Shown here: in pieces, positions 51,553 through 61,193 of the stretch
Layout: each line of letters begins with the position of its first letter
Numbering within the stretch: position 1 is the first letter of the stretch
DNA from: JAVJUV01 sp040220415
Lineage (GTDB): Bacteria; Pseudomonadota; Alphaproteobacteria; Rhodobacterales; Rhodobacteraceae
Length of the DNA stretch: 64,000 bases
Direction: 5' to 3'
Assembly: GCA_040220415.1 (NCBI GenBank)
Contig: JAVJUV010000091.1
Coordinates: forward strand, 1 to 64,000
Notes under the pieces: model-generated
Told to the model about the DNA's origin: nothing
Databases searched by the model: none
What the model saw: the letters and a program-made list of their open reading frames with translations, nothing else
Position numbers and translations under genes: made by a program

Positions 51553-52563
51553 TCAATGGCTATCAAGAAGGCGAGCGATCTCGGCCGCATTGGCCCGAAT
51601 CCACGCCAAAAGGTCCCGGGTCGCGATCAGACCCGCCTCGACCTTGTCGTGTTCCTCCTCAAAAGGGCGCATCGGATTAATGCCGGGCGTCCTGGCGCGA
51701 ATGGAGAGGCTCTGACCCGCGGTTTCCACTTGGTAAGGCGTCCCCTTCAGCAGCGCGCTTGAACGCACCACTCCGACCTGTCTTGCCCGATGCGGGAACT
51801 GGGCATTGGTGTACTTCCAGTCGAGCTGGTTTCCGAATTCGTGCCTCAGCTTCATGCCGGGAAGCGCCGGGATGTCCATTCCCTCGAAGATGCGCGTGAT
51901 TGCCTGGGGCCCATTCGTTGAAGGCCGAACCCTCACGTCGAGCAGGATTTTCGAGGCCAACTGCTCGTAGGCGATCGCGAAGTCCCTCTTCTCGGCCACG
52001 GTGCTCGCGACCCAGCCACTTGACGCGCGTTTCCCGGCAAGGGCTTCCAAGAGCTCAATACGCACCGACAGCCGCCGCGTCAGCTCCCCTTCGTCGATAT
52101 CCACGAGGCGGCTCTCAAGGAAGTTGATGATCTCCTCGATCGTCACATCCGCCGCGAACGCACCATTGTGCTGTAAGAATGCCATCTTGCTGGCCGGGGC
52201 AACGAGCACGGCAGCCGCCCTCTTGGGCCCCAGCTCGCGAAGCTGCGCCTCAACCTCACCAAGATAGGACTCAGCCTGACCGGCCTGGAAGCCGGCGGCG
52301 ACCTTGCTCTCCAGCAGGACACAGGCCCGCTGATCGCCGCCGGAGAACCAGCCCAGTTCGACATCGGTTTGCCGACCGTCGAGGCTGGCGCGGACAGGGC
52401 TCTTGCGCACGCGGATATCGCCGGTGTCCGGCGGCTGGAAATCGGCCGCAATGCGGCTCAGAAGCCAGTCGCGAAAGTCGTCGGAGGACGAAAGCTCTTC
52501 GACCAAAAAGTTGTCCAAGTCCCTCTCCCGGACGCTGTCCCGATATGCATTTTCGGTCAACAT
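51553..52563 (-). CDS. PD-(D/E)XK nuclease superfamily protein
   Basis: 336 residues. The nuclease core is in the N-terminal third: RQTDVELGWFSGGDQ, then ACVLLESKVAAGFQAGQAES (D ... E-x-K with a following Gln helix). The C-terminal half is beta-rich and may bind DNA or a partner. The N-terminus MLTENAYRDSVRERDLDNFL and overall pattern fit standalone defence or PDDEXK_4-like nucleases. It is monocistronic. The start ATG is at 52561-52563. Target unknown. Confidence 0.75.
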   Translation of the reverse strand: MLTENAYRDSVRERDLDNFLVEELSSSDDFRDWLLSRIAADFQPPDTGDIRVRKSPVRASLDGRQTDVELGWFSGGDQRACVLLESKVAAGFQAGQAESYLGEVEAQLRELGPKRAAAVLVAPASKMAFLQHNGAFAADVTIEEIINFLESRLVDIDEGELTRRLSVRIELLEALAGKRASSGWVASTVAEKRDFAIAYEQLASKILLDVRVRPSTNGPQAITRIFEGMDIPALPGMKLRHEFGNQLDWKYTNAQFPHRARQVGVVRSSALLKGTPYQVETAGQSLSIRARTPGINPMRPFEEEHDKVEAGLIATRDLLAWIRANAAEIARLLDSH

Positions 52564-52963
52564 TCAGCCCTACCTTGCCACTTGAATGAAATGAGGTTTG
52601 CCCGGACTGGCCATCCTGTCAAACGCCGCGGCATCGCCTGCTCATTTTTCTCCAGCAGAATCCTCCAGCGCGTTTATCTATAAAGAGTTTCGTGAGGCTC
52701 TCTCCGGCGAACAGGATGGCCGCCAGACGATGGAAACTGACATGCGTCCGAGTTAGGGCGCTCCGTTATGAACTGATCCTTTCGGCCCAAAGCCGCCTTT
52801 CGCCGGATGAACTCATGCTGCAGCATAGCGTCTCGAAAGCTGACGTCCGATGCCGACTAACCAACTGCATATAAGGGCCGAGCAAAGTGTAAGTTGTGGA
52901 TTCACTGATCGTTGGCAGTATTTGGAAATGCGTCAGATTGGGCTCTTCGGCCCGCGACAATCC
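52564..52963. other. 400-base spacer, no feature seen
   Basis: Between the PD-(D/E)XK gene and the end of the Gabija-like operon. Short frames without ribosome sites; no repeats recognised. Confidence 0.5.
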
Positions 52964-53587
52964 CTAGATTTCGGCTAGCCCATGATCGCTCAAAGTGAAC
53001 AACTGATATTTTCCGAATTCTGCTTTTATATCGTCGAGCCGGATTTGAACCGCGGCGATGACTTCGTGCGAAGTGCCCTGAACTGAAACGCTCAACTTCT
53101 GTTTCACACATATGGAATCAGGGTTCTCGACGTAGATGCCCGCAACTCTTGCCCCTTTGACCCTCCACTCGTTGTAACCGCCGAGGGGCACGGCCAGCGA
53201 TGCCTCTATTGTCTCTTTGGTTGGTTCAAGCCCACCTGAGACTTCCGCACCATCATCCGTTTGGCTTGCACCGGCATCATCTGCACACACAGACAAGATT
53301 TGGTTTGGGTGATCCACCTCAAAAATCAATCCAACGTCGCCAGGTAGAGCCATTTGGTGCCCGGGCCAGAGCGCACAGCACGAAAGGTTCCACTGGTCAC
53401 TGTGCTCAATCGCCGCCAACAGATCGTCGGGGAATACGCCTCCCTCACGCATGTTTGCGTGATGCGAGAAGTGAACAATGCAGATACCTCTTGAAACTAG
53501 CAGTGAACGAAGTTCGGCGGGATCTAACATGACCTCTCTCGTTACTTTGCTGTCAGTTGCCCTGAGCGATTCTGTTGAACAACTCAT
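52964..53587 (-). CDS. third gene coupled to Gabija-like pair
   Basis: 207 residues. ATG 53585-53587 overlaps the helicase stop (ATGA); an internal ATG at 53528-53530 with GAGAGG is an alternative. Mixed alpha/beta, with Cys and His residues scattered (HFSHHANMREGGV, NLSCCALWPGHQ) but no clear catalytic motif. Canonical Gabija has two genes, so this is an accessory or effector candidate. Family not recognised. Confidence 0.6.
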   Translation of the reverse strand: MSCSTESLRATDSKVTREVMLDPAELRSLLVSRGICIVHFSHHANMREGGVFPDDLLAAIEHSDQWNLSCCALWPGHQMALPGDVGLIFEVDHPNQILSVCADDAGASQTDDGAEVSGGLEPTKETIEASLAVPLGGYNEWRVKGARVAGIYVENPDSICVKQKLSVSVQGTSHEVIAAVQIRLDDIKAEFGKYQLFTLSDHGLAEI

Positions 53588-55005
53588 GGCTCTAGAGTTG
53601 GTGACTCAGAGCAAATTAATACCAAATTTGAGCCGCGCGTCATTGCCACATAAAGGTTCTTTGCATCGAGGGCACTAGCGTTCAGGATGACGGCGACTTC
53701 GGCCTCGAGCCCCTTGAGGAGCAAGGTGCTGCCGACGGCTCGCCTGGGGAGCGGGCGTCCGACAAGGCGATTCTGTTCCCGCATGCGAATGGCGGCATCG
53801 TGGAAGGACAAGCCTTCAGTTCCTCCGCAGAGCTGAAGCGCCTTGATGCAGGCGCGGAGGACTGCGGGGCGGTGCGGCGTGACGCCTGCCTGTTTCCCGA
53901 TCGCGACCAGAACATCGACCGCTCGCCTGTGCGACGGATCGCGGGCAAAGGCGAGAGCGATTCCCTCGGCTTCGTTCGGTTCGTTTCGGGCCGTGCCGCG
54001 CTGGAGCGATCGGACCCGCTGGACGAAGTCGGTCGCGCCGACGTTCCGCATTACGCTCTGCGCAAACTCGGCCAGCTGATGCAAAGCGTTCGGCGAGGCC
54101 AGGTCGAAGGCCCCTGCGAACGCTACAAGATCCTTCAGGTCGACCGCTTCGACCGTGACCGCTCCGGGTGTCTGGCTTGCGAACCGCCGTTGGCTATTGG
54201 GGCTCGTGCTGTCGCCGATGATGAGGACGCGCCCATCCGCAACCGGCGGTCTGATCCGCGCGGCGCCAAGGCGCCGCTCGTGATCATTTGTCCCGTCGAG
54301 ATGGACCCAGGTCACGCCTTCTGGAGCCATCCGAAGATCGACCGACTCCCCCCTCAGAAGCCTGCCGCGAACCTCTAGGAGCCATCGCCCCAGAGGTTCA
54401 GCGTCGGCGTTGATCCAACGCCACGGTGTTGCCAGCTCTCCCGCAAGTGGAAAGTAGCCGCAGACTTGCTCGTCCCATGTTGCGAGGTCGTCGCCGCCGA
54501 AGCCGAAGATCGCCTGCATCGGATCGCCGAGCACGCAGGTCGGCAGGGTTTGTGCGGCGAACGCTACGACGGCGTGCTGGCGGATCGAGCAGTCCTGGTA
54601 CTCGTCAACGATAATGCGCGTGTAGCTGGCCTTAAGAACGTCTTCGACGTGGCCGGCCTTCAGCAGCTTGGCAGCAGCGACGCGAATGTTCGGATAGTCG
54701 GTCCTGGGGCGGACCAGCTTGAGCAGTTCGGGGTCATGGCCGCTCCGCAACGGGAACGTTGAGATGAGCCGCATGGCCCAGCCGTCTATCGTCGAGAGGC
54801 GATACGCCTTCGATGGGACACCCGCCTGGTCCAACCGTCGTCGCAAAGCGACGACACCCGCGTTGGTGTGCGTCAGCACGAGGATAGGCTTTTCGCCACC
54901 GTGCCGCGTCAGTGCCTCCGCGATCAGATGCGTCTTGCCACACCCGGCTGGGGCGGTCACCGTTCCGCGGTCGATGGCGAGCAGATCGATTTCATGCTCC
55001 GGCAT
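53584..55005 (-). CDS. gajB: Gabija GajB-like UvrD-family helicase
   Basis: 473 residues, close to the usual GajB length. Walker A APAGCGKTHLIAEAL is at 18-32 and THTNAGVVALRRRL is motif Ia-like. Walker B TRIIVDEYQDCSIRQH is near 128, followed by GDPMQAIFGFGG. The C-terminus ends KNLYVAMTRGSNLVLIC. It is expected to bind DNA and signal with GajA. It overlaps the gajA-like gene by 14 bases. The Gabija call rests on the pairing with an OLD nuclease. Confidence 0.85.
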   Translation of the reverse strand: MPEHEIDLLAIDRGTVTAPAGCGKTHLIAEALTRHGGEKPILVLTHTNAGVVALRRRLDQAGVPSKAYRLSTIDGWAMRLISTFPLRSGHDPELLKLVRPRTDYPNIRVAAAKLLKAGHVEDVLKASYTRIIVDEYQDCSIRQHAVVAFAAQTLPTCVLGDPMQAIFGFGGDDLATWDEQVCGYFPLAGELATPWRWINADAEPLGRWLLEVRGRLLRGESVDLRMAPEGVTWVHLDGTNDHERRLGAARIRPPVADGRVLIIGDSTSPNSQRRFASQTPGAVTVEAVDLKDLVAFAGAFDLASPNALHQLAEFAQSVMRNVGATDFVQRVRSLQRGTARNEPNEAEGIALAFARDPSHRRAVDVLVAIGKQAGVTPHRPAVLRACIKALQLCGGTEGLSFHDAAIRMREQNRLVGRPLPRRAVGSTLLLKGLEAEVAVILNASALDAKNLYVAMTRGSNLVLICSESPTLEP

Positions 55006-56725
55006 TGGCGGACCACGCGAAGATGCTCTCGACCAGTTCGCGGAAGGCAGCGTCGGCGTTCACGAGGTCCGGGCCGACGATGTCGCGGGCCACGTCCTCC
55101 ATCCACGTCACCGACTTGTACCATCCGGCCCGCTTCGTCCGCGCCGCCGCTCCGAGAATAGCTCTGCTTTCCGGCGGGATGCTGCCCGCTTGTGCCTCCG
55201 TTTGAATGGCCGCGAGATCTTTGGCGTTATTCGTTGCCGACTTTATGTGATCGTTCACTAGGTCTTCGCCGTGAAGGTCGATGGCGCGGACCAGCAGCTT
55301 GCCTATCCCGCCATCGGTTAGGCTCAGAAAAAGTTCGTCCTCCAACGCCCGACCGTCGCGCCAGGCGACCACCTTGCCTCCCATGGCGACAAATCCTTGT
55401 TCGACAGCGGCCGTTGGTTTCTTGTCATCGTCGCGGAGGACCGCCGCTCGGTAACCCAACGAGTGGAAGGCTGTTGCTCGCCCGAACGGTCGATCAGAAT
55501 CTCCACCGCCGCAGTCGACGATTGCCGTCCCAAGGGCCGTGATAGCGTCCTTTCCATTCGCCGTCCGGTATTGGTCGAGCCCCCGAATGAGCCCGACTTC
55601 GCTGGCCCCTTCGCAGACGATGACCGATGGCGCGAGGAAGGCGTCCGGATAGAGCCGGATCGTACTCTGCACGCCGTCCGTCGTGCCGACGTTAAGGACC
55701 TCATGCTGGCCCGCCAGTCGCCGCGCCACGAAGAGTTGGCTTCCCGACAGTTCGCGCAAGGCCACGGGCGAGTGCGTCGTCATGGACACCTGAAGCGGCG
55801 GCGTCTTTTCCTTCGAGCCTAGCGATCCGAGAAGTCGAATGATGCGGTGCGGTTCGAGGCCGTGTTCCAACTCGTCGATCAGGATGACTGTCGATTGCGC
55901 GGCGGCCTTTCGTTGTAAGCCGGCAATTAGCAGGCGCGCCGAGCCGATTCCCAACCCGCGGAGTGGGATGCCGCCCTCGTCGTGCAGCGAAATGGTGCCG
56001 CCGCTGAACGATACCGAATGCGCGTCCAGCATCGCCTTGATGTTCTCACCAATGGGGATGCCGAGTTCCTTGGCGGTGGTCGCCACGATGCCGAGCGTTT
56101 CGCCCAATTGACCTTGCGCCTCCTCGCCGAAGGCAGCCCGCGCGTCTCGTGCGGCTTTCGCCAAGGCCGCCGAGGCGTCTGCACGCTCTTCCGACACACG
56201 GTTCAGCACGGAGCCACGCCGCCAACCCAGATGATAGTCGGCCAGCACGCCGATCCGAGTCGGCGCAAGTCTGACACGGTCGCCCCAACTAAGGTTCCGC
56301 GCAAGCCCTTGCACCTCCGCTCTTTCCGACATCAACTGCCAACTCGGCTCAAGATCGCTTGCGACTGTCAGTCTCAAGGACAGGACGGTTTCTGTGTCCT
56401 TCTCGGGTTCATCTTCTATTTCGCCTGTCTCGGGGTCGAAGCCACGGACGTACATCCTGTAGGTATCGAGGTTCTTCAGGGCATCATCCAAATCGCCCAA
56501 GGTCACCGTGATGGTGATCGGCGTTTCGACATCCAGCAGATGGAAGTCAGCATCGCTGAACTGAATGTTGCGGCGAGCGCCCAGACAGAAATCAATCGCA
56601 TCAAGGACTGACGACTTCCCGCTGTCGCCCGGTCCAATCAGGCAATTGATGCCGGGAGAAGGGTGCCACATGAGGTTTTTTATGCCCCTGAAATTCTTAA
56701 CTTCAATCGCTCGTATCCGTGCCAT
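54992..56725 (-). CDS. gajA: Gabija GajA-like OLD-family ATPase-TOPRIM nuclease
   Basis: 577 residues. The N-terminal ABC-type ATPase has GPGDSGKSSVLDAIDF at 31-46, signature region LGIGSARLLIAGL and Walker B TVILIDELEHGLEPH. The C-terminal TOPRIM domain has SVIVCEGASEVGLIRGL near 365 and AVLRDDDKK near 428. The length matches GajA. In Gabija it nicks DNA when nucleotides are depleted. The ATG at 56723-56725 follows a noncoding gap, so this is the first gene of the operon. OLD proteins also occur in PARIS and retrons; the adjacent UvrD helicase favours Gabija. Confidence 0.88.
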   Translation of the reverse strand: MARIRAIEVKNFRGIKNLMWHPSPGINCLIGPGDSGKSSVLDAIDFCLGARRNIQFSDADFHLLDVETPITITVTLGDLDDALKNLDTYRMYVRGFDPETGEIEDEPEKDTETVLSLRLTVASDLEPSWQLMSERAEVQGLARNLSWGDRVRLAPTRIGVLADYHLGWRRGSVLNRVSEERADASAALAKAARDARAAFGEEAQGQLGETLGIVATTAKELGIPIGENIKAMLDAHSVSFSGGTISLHDEGGIPLRGLGIGSARLLIAGLQRKAAAQSTVILIDELEHGLEPHRIIRLLGSLGSKEKTPPLQVSMTTHSPVALRELSGSQLFVARRLAGQHEVLNVGTTDGVQSTIRLYPDAFLAPSVIVCEGASEVGLIRGLDQYRTANGKDAITALGTAIVDCGGGDSDRPFGRATAFHSLGYRAAVLRDDDKKPTAAVEQGFVAMGGKVVAWRDGRALEDELFLSLTDGGIGKLLVRAIDLHGEDLVNDHIKSATNNAKDLAAIQTEAQAGSIPPESRAILGAAARTKRAGWYKSVTWMEDVARDIVGPDLVNADAAFRELVESIFAWSANAGA

Positions 56726-57181
56726 CCATTTCCTCTTGTCTCAGCCCTCAGAGGCCATTCAATGTTTCAACCAGCCTATGGCTTAGCGTGAGCGGGCGAT
56801 GGCGAAATGTCCAACATCGCCTAGTGGCGTCGAGGCGGTCGCCTGACAGCTGCCATCTGTTGTGGGTCGTTCTCGAGCATGCCAGAAAATTCGGTCAGCA
56901 TGTTGGCCCAAAGGACCGTTCGAGGGAAGGTGGGGAGAGCGGTTCGGTGCCGCAGTTAAGGACGGCAGTCCGCCCACAGATCATCGCCTCTCGCTTCTTA
57001 AATTTTAGATGGAAGCTTATCGCAAGCGCTCGCCTTTGAGGGCCGCAGAATTATTCGCTCTCAACTTCGGCTTTTGGAGTCTGAGCATGATCGCTTCGCG
57101 ACCGCAGCGAACGTCCGCTTCCCGCCCTACTTGCAAGCGGCTGCGTCTTCTCTGGCGCAACAGGGCAACGCAAAGCCCTAA
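56726..57181. other. 455-base spacer upstream of gajA-like gene
   Basis: No gene supported. It must contain the promoter of the leftward Gabija-like operon and the end of the replication operon. No perfect terminator stem with a T run was found by eye. Confidence 0.5.
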
Positions 57182-57457
57182 CTAACCGCGCTTGCCAGCT
57201 AGAACCGACAACAGTGCCCGCGCCTCGGCAGCCTGCCGATCGAGACCACCGTCGTATTCCATGATCGCGGCTCTTTCCTCGAAGAGGTCGATTTCAACCG
57301 GATCGAGGTTGTGCGCCACGTGTATGGCTTGCGACTCCTGCGACTTTCGCGACTTTCTGGTCGGCTTCGCCTCCGCGGGAGGGGGGAAGATCTCCTGCAT
57401 GAGGTAGATCTCCCCGAACTCCGGGTGGACGATTAAGAAGGGAACCGCCGCGGTCAT
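57182..57457 (-). CDS. hypothetical 91-residue protein coupled to DUF3987 gene
   Basis: 91 residues; ATG at 57455-57457 overlaps the DUF3987 stop (ATGA). The middle is Lys/Ser-rich (KPTRKSRKSQESQ) and the C-terminus is helical (LDRQAAEARALLSVLAGKRG). Small genes in this position are common in P4-type island replication operons. No function known. Confidence 0.6.
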   Translation of the reverse strand: MTAAVPFLIVHPEFGEIYLMQEIFPPPAEAKPTRKSRKSQESQAIHVAHNLDPVEIDLFEERAAIMEYDGGLDRQAAEARALLSVLAGKRG

Positions 57458-58950
57458 GCGGGCCGATTGATGAGGAAGGCACTATTGGACGTCTTTCCGC
57501 AGACCGTATGGCTGCCTTCAAGCGGAGTGACCCAGCCGAGCTCCTGCAACAGGCGGAGAAGATCCCTGATCTTAGTCGCCTCGCGAAGCGGGTTGGGTCC
57601 GAGCCGCACGCAGGTCCGGATGTCGACGATATCGTCCTTATGCCGCTCGACAAGCCACTTGCGGAGCGTTTCGGCTTCCTGCACGCGCTGCGACACGCGC
57701 CCGGTATCGAAGATCCGAACCGCCTCGTCGATGAAGTACAGCATGATCGCGATCGCGGTTTTCATTTGGTCGACGCTGATCGAGGTCGCGTCCGGATCAT
57801 CATAAAGCGCTAGATTGCCGGCGATGCGGGCCGCCTGTTCCGGCGCCTTGCTCGCGAAGCCGGAGATCCTGTGAAGACGACCGTCTTCGCGCTGCTGGTC
57901 TTCGACCAGGTTGAAGAAGTCGAAGAGCCGGTCGTATGCACCGGCGTCGAGACCGAGCCGGCGAGGCGCAAGCTCGAGGGAACTGTCATCGACATGGGGC
58001 ACGTCGCGCTCGAGAAGCCGGGTCAGCCGGTGATGGTAGTCAGTGAGGCTCTCTTCCGCCTCCTGTCGCTTCCGCAGCGTCTCGGGGTCCCTAGAGAGCT
58101 TCCGGTAGCCCTTCATGCTGTCCGGCTGTGCAGTCAGCATGCGGGATAGGAGCCCCTGATCGAAGATCTCCCTGTCGCGGATGAGGTTCTCGGCCGCGGC
58201 CGGCTGCACGGCGATATGGAGCGCCGTACGGCGTCCCGGCAGGGGCACCGACCGCTTGCTGGCGCGGGTACGGTTGATCGCCTTGCCGTCCCAGAGTTGG
58301 GAAAGACCTGCCGCGGAGGCCAGCCGGTGCTGGGGGCTCATCGCGTATCCGCCGAAGATTTTGCCGCCTTCATCGGAGAGAATGCCGATCGAGGGACGCC
58401 CGTTCTCGAAGTGGGCGGCAAGCCCTTCGAAGGTGATGTCGTCGAAGACGATCTTCGGGTCGACCGGGGGGTAAGTCGAAGCGTCGAGCGCGTCATCGTA
58501 CTCATCCTCGATAAGAGGATCTGCCTTCCGCCGCCGGGGCGCATTCTGCGCCTCCTCGAAGCGCTTGAGGTCAGTCGCGTATTTCCGCAAGAGCGGCGCC
58601 TCGAACTCCCGGATGGGTCTCGTCGCATGGGCGTCAACGGCGGACTTCCGTTCGCCGGACCCGGCAATGCTGAGGGAGAAAAGGCTCAGAGGGGACTGGC
58701 CGTCGAGTGTCTGGGCATCAGCGTGCCCCTGCGCGCACACGCTGATCGCAGCCAGAACCGCATTCAGCGCCAGTGCCGGGCTTGCCTGCGTAAGGGTCGC
58801 GATGGCCGTCACCGGGCCGATCAGGGGCCCGAGATCGGCGATGGGGACTTCCGTCGCCCTCGGCAAAGGCATCATCAGAGGGGTCGGCTGCTCGGTCTCG
58901 GGTGAGACTTCAGACGCACCTTCCCATTTGCCAGCTTCATGTGCTGTCAT
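57454..58950 (-). CDS. DUF3987 primase/helicase-associated protein
   Basis: 498 residues. The N-terminus leads to a P-loop-like SIAGSGERKSAVDAH and KIVFDDITFEGLAAHF; ILSDEGGKIFGGYAMS is the DUF3987 core. The family sits at the C-terminus of primases in P4-like islands and phages. The protein lacks its own primase domain. It suggests the island replicates or copies itself after excision. The AlpA-like gene is 59 bases upstream. Confidence 0.85.
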   Translation of the reverse strand: MTAHEAGKWEGASEVSPETEQPTPLMMPLPRATEVPIADLGPLIGPVTAIATLTQASPALALNAVLAAISVCAQGHADAQTLDGQSPLSLFSLSIAGSGERKSAVDAHATRPIREFEAPLLRKYATDLKRFEEAQNAPRRRKADPLIEDEYDDALDASTYPPVDPKIVFDDITFEGLAAHFENGRPSIGILSDEGGKIFGGYAMSPQHRLASAAGLSQLWDGKAINRTRASKRSVPLPGRRTALHIAVQPAAAENLIRDREIFDQGLLSRMLTAQPDSMKGYRKLSRDPETLRKRQEAEESLTDYHHRLTRLLERDVPHVDDSSLELAPRRLGLDAGAYDRLFDFFNLVEDQQREDGRLHRISGFASKAPEQAARIAGNLALYDDPDATSISVDQMKTAIAIMLYFIDEAVRIFDTGRVSQRVQEAETLRKWLVERHKDDIVDIRTCVRLGPNPLREATKIRDLLRLLQELGWVTPLEGSHTVCGKTSNSAFLINRPA

Positions 58951-59009
58951 TGTTTGGTCCTATTCGAATGTCGTGGAATCGGAGCGGCCGGGCCGGCCGG
59001 TGCGCGGCC

Positions 59010-59192
59010 TTATGTCCGGCGCGCGCTCTCCCAGGCTTCGAGTTCGTCGATGCGCCAGCGGGTCGTACCGGGGGTCAGTTTGACGGGATCGGGGAAGTCG
59101 GGATCGGTGCGCCGCCAGCGCCAGATCGCGGCGCGGTCGACGCCGTAGCGCGCGGCCACTTGCTTGTCGGTGAGGTAGAGCATCTGGGACAT
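59010..59192 (-). CDS. AlpA-like helix-turn-helix regulator/excisionase
   Basis: 60 residues: MSQMLYLTDKQVAARYGVDR ... TTRWRIDELEAWESARRT. This is a MerR-like winged helix of the AlpA/Xis type found beside P4-type integrases. It probably regulates int and aids excision. It is the most upstream gene of the leftward replication operon. Confidence 0.9.
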   Translation of the reverse strand: MSQMLYLTDKQVAARYGVDRAAIWRWRRTDPDFPDPVKLTPGTTRWRIDELEAWESARRT

Positions 59193-59253
59193 CCCTTCGT
59201 TTCGTTGCGGATGTCACTTGATTCCCACATGCAGAGCCGCCGCGGCAGGGGAT

Positions 59254-59952
59254 TTAAGTCGCGTCTTCTTGGATTTCGGCCAGAGGTCGGTAATCTGGGT
59301 ATCCCAGCTCCCGCATCCTATGTGCCACGCCCCTCTCGAGCTCTTCCGACCAGAACTCATCACGCCTTCGCACACCGCGACGCCATTGGAGATACTTCTT
59401 TGCAGTTTCCTCGGGGACGCCAAAGATCACCGACGCCGCTTCAATTGTCCGTGCCGTGTTTTCGTTGAAGAGGTCGGCATGAAGCTCGAGGAAATTCTGG
59501 ATCTCGAGCTTTCGCTTGCTTCGCGGGGCACTCCGGCCCGTGCGGTCGACTTCGAACTTCATGCCGAGAGGCCCGTTGGACACCCGGCTGAACATGTCCG
59601 CAAGGTTCTCCCGAAGTAGTTGATCCGAGAGGCCATTCGTCCTGATCTCACTGGCGATCAATTGGCGAGCCCGATCTGCACGGACCCTGTCGCGCAGAAG
59701 GCGGATCAGAATGTGGATGTCTTCGTTGTGCACCTTCGTCGACGAGCGGGATCGGCTTCGCTTCAGACCAAATCTAAGGCCATGAATCGGATGGCCGGGC
59801 TCCAGCATCCGTTGAAGGACGAAGAGGAACTGGGGCTCATCGCAGCCTTCACGGACATATCTGGCAACGTCCTCCCATTGATGCTCGTGTTCTTGAAACA
59901 CGAAGCTCGAAATCGCCGTCAGCTCCGGCTGATCGTCTATGTCGTCTCGCAT
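59254..59952 (-). CDS. unknown protein downstream of integrase
   Basis: 232 residues from ATG 59950-59952, with GGGAGCGG upstream inside the int gene; it overlaps int by 16 bases. Helical and highly charged, with a basic patch SRSRSSTKVHNEDIHILIRL. Near 187-205, ASVIFGVPEETAKKYLQWRR looks like a helix-turn-helix. Coupling to int suggests a role in mobility or regulation. Not recognised. Confidence 0.6.
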   Translation of the reverse strand: MRDDIDDQPELTAISSFVFQEHEHQWEDVARYVREGCDEPQFLFVLQRMLEPGHPIHGLRFGLKRSRSRSSTKVHNEDIHILIRLLRDRVRADRARQLIASEIRTNGLSDQLLRENLADMFSRVSNGPLGMKFEVDRTGRSAPRSKRKLEIQNFLELHADLFNENTARTIEAASVIFGVPEETAKKYLQWRRGVRRRDEFWSEELERGVAHRMRELGYPDYRPLAEIQEDAT

Positions 59953-61193
59953 AGGAACCGCTCCCACGCGGCCATCATTTCGCGCCGCTTCTCGATCATG
60001 TCGCCCCGCCTGTAGGCCCTTTCGACTTCCGAGCCAACGGTGTGCGCAAGGGCGATTTCCGCCATGTCACTCGGATACTCGGTCCGTTCGGCCGCCCAGT
60101 CCCGGAAGGTCGATCTGAGCCCGTGCACCACTGCCGGTCGTCCGGACCTTGGATCGACGTATCCGCCGGGCGACCGCTTCTCGTGGACCCGGCGCATGAC
60201 GGCCTGAAGGGCCATGTCGGAGAGCTGGCCGCCACGTGGCGCGGGAAAGACGAACTCCGATCCTTCGAACCGCGGCAGGGCCTCCAACAGAACTATCGCG
60301 CGCTCCGTGAGCGGCACACGGTGCATCTTGCCCGCCTTCATCCGCCCGGCCGGAATGGTCCAGAGCCGCGCATCGAGATCGATCTCGGACCACGTCGCGC
60401 CGCGGACCTCTCCGGACCGGGCTGCGGTCAGCGCCAGGAACTCGAGCGCCCGCGCCGACGTGCCGTTTCGCGCCGAGAGATCCCCGAACCAGTCGGCTGC
60501 GTCCTGAAGCTGCAGGGCCGGCCAGTGACCCTTCTTTGCGACCTTCGCAGGCTTCGGCAGCACCGCGTCGAGGTTTCTCCGCCACCGGGCCGGATTGTCG
60601 CCGTCCCGATGCCCTGCGACGGTCGCCCAGGCGAGCACGGTTTCGATTCGTCCCCTGAGACGGGACGCGGTCTCGGTCTTGGTCTGCCAGATCGGATCGA
60701 GAACCCTGCGGACGTCATGCACGTCGATCATGGACACCGGCTTGGAACCAATCACCGGGCAGGCGTAGGTCTCGAGCGTCGAGCGCCATTGCTTCCGATG
60801 CTTTTCGTTCCTGAACTCGGAAAGCTTTGCTTCGAGACACCGATCGACGGCATCTGCAAACGACAGGCTACGCGCCTCTTCCGCGGCGCGTGCAACCGCC
60901 TCTGCCCGCCGCTCCTCGATCGGGTCCTTGCCATGCCAGATCGCGTCGGACGCCTCGCGCGCCCGCTCCCGCGCCTGGGCGAGTGAAACGGTCGGATAGG
61001 ATCCAAGCCCCATCTTCCGCCTCTTGCCTCCGATCGTCGTTCGGAGCATCCAGGACTTCGAGCCACTCGGTGTGATCTGCATGAGGAGACCCGCGACACC
61101 GCCGACGGCGAAGAGTTCCGGAAGGCTATTCCGGCCGGAGTGCGCGAGCCGCTTGACTTCGAGAGCTGAAAGTTCTTTGGCGACGCGCGGCAT
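59937..61193 (-). CDS. P4-type tyrosine integrase
   Basis: 418 residues from ATG 61191-61193 (MPRVAKELSALEVKRLAHSG); the longer upstream frame is AT-rich and runs toward attR. The N-terminal DUF4102 arm domain includes SKSWMLRTTIGGKRRKMGLG, followed by a SAM-like core-binding domain. The catalytic domain has TAARSGEVRGATWSE (Arg), VHGLRSTFRDWA (His-x-x-Arg), ALAHTVGSEVERAYRRGD (His and Tyr). It catalyses integration at tRNA-Ser. It lies 145 bases from attR, reading into the island. Confidence 0.95.
   Translation of the reverse strand: MPRVAKELSALEVKRLAHSGRNSLPELFAVGGVAGLLMQITPSGSKSWMLRTTIGGKRRKMGLGSYPTVSLAQARERAREASDAIWHGKDPIEERRAEAVARAAEEARSLSFADAVDRCLEAKLSEFRNEKHRKQWRSTLETYACPVIGSKPVSMIDVHDVRRVLDPIWQTKTETASRLRGRIETVLAWATVAGHRDGDNPARWRRNLDAVLPKPAKVAKKGHWPALQLQDAADWFGDLSARNGTSARALEFLALTAARSGEVRGATWSEIDLDARLWTIPAGRMKAGKMHRVPLTERAIVLLEALPRFEGSEFVFPAPRGGQLSDMALQAVMRRVHEKRSPGGYVDPRSGRPAVVHGLRSTFRDWAAERTEYPSDMAEIALAHTVGSEVERAYRRGDMIEKRREMMAAWERFLCETT

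Noticed and set aside
53800..54378. 192-codon plus-strand frame inside the GajB-like gene
   Set aside because: Antisense shadow of a gene with clear helicase motifs.
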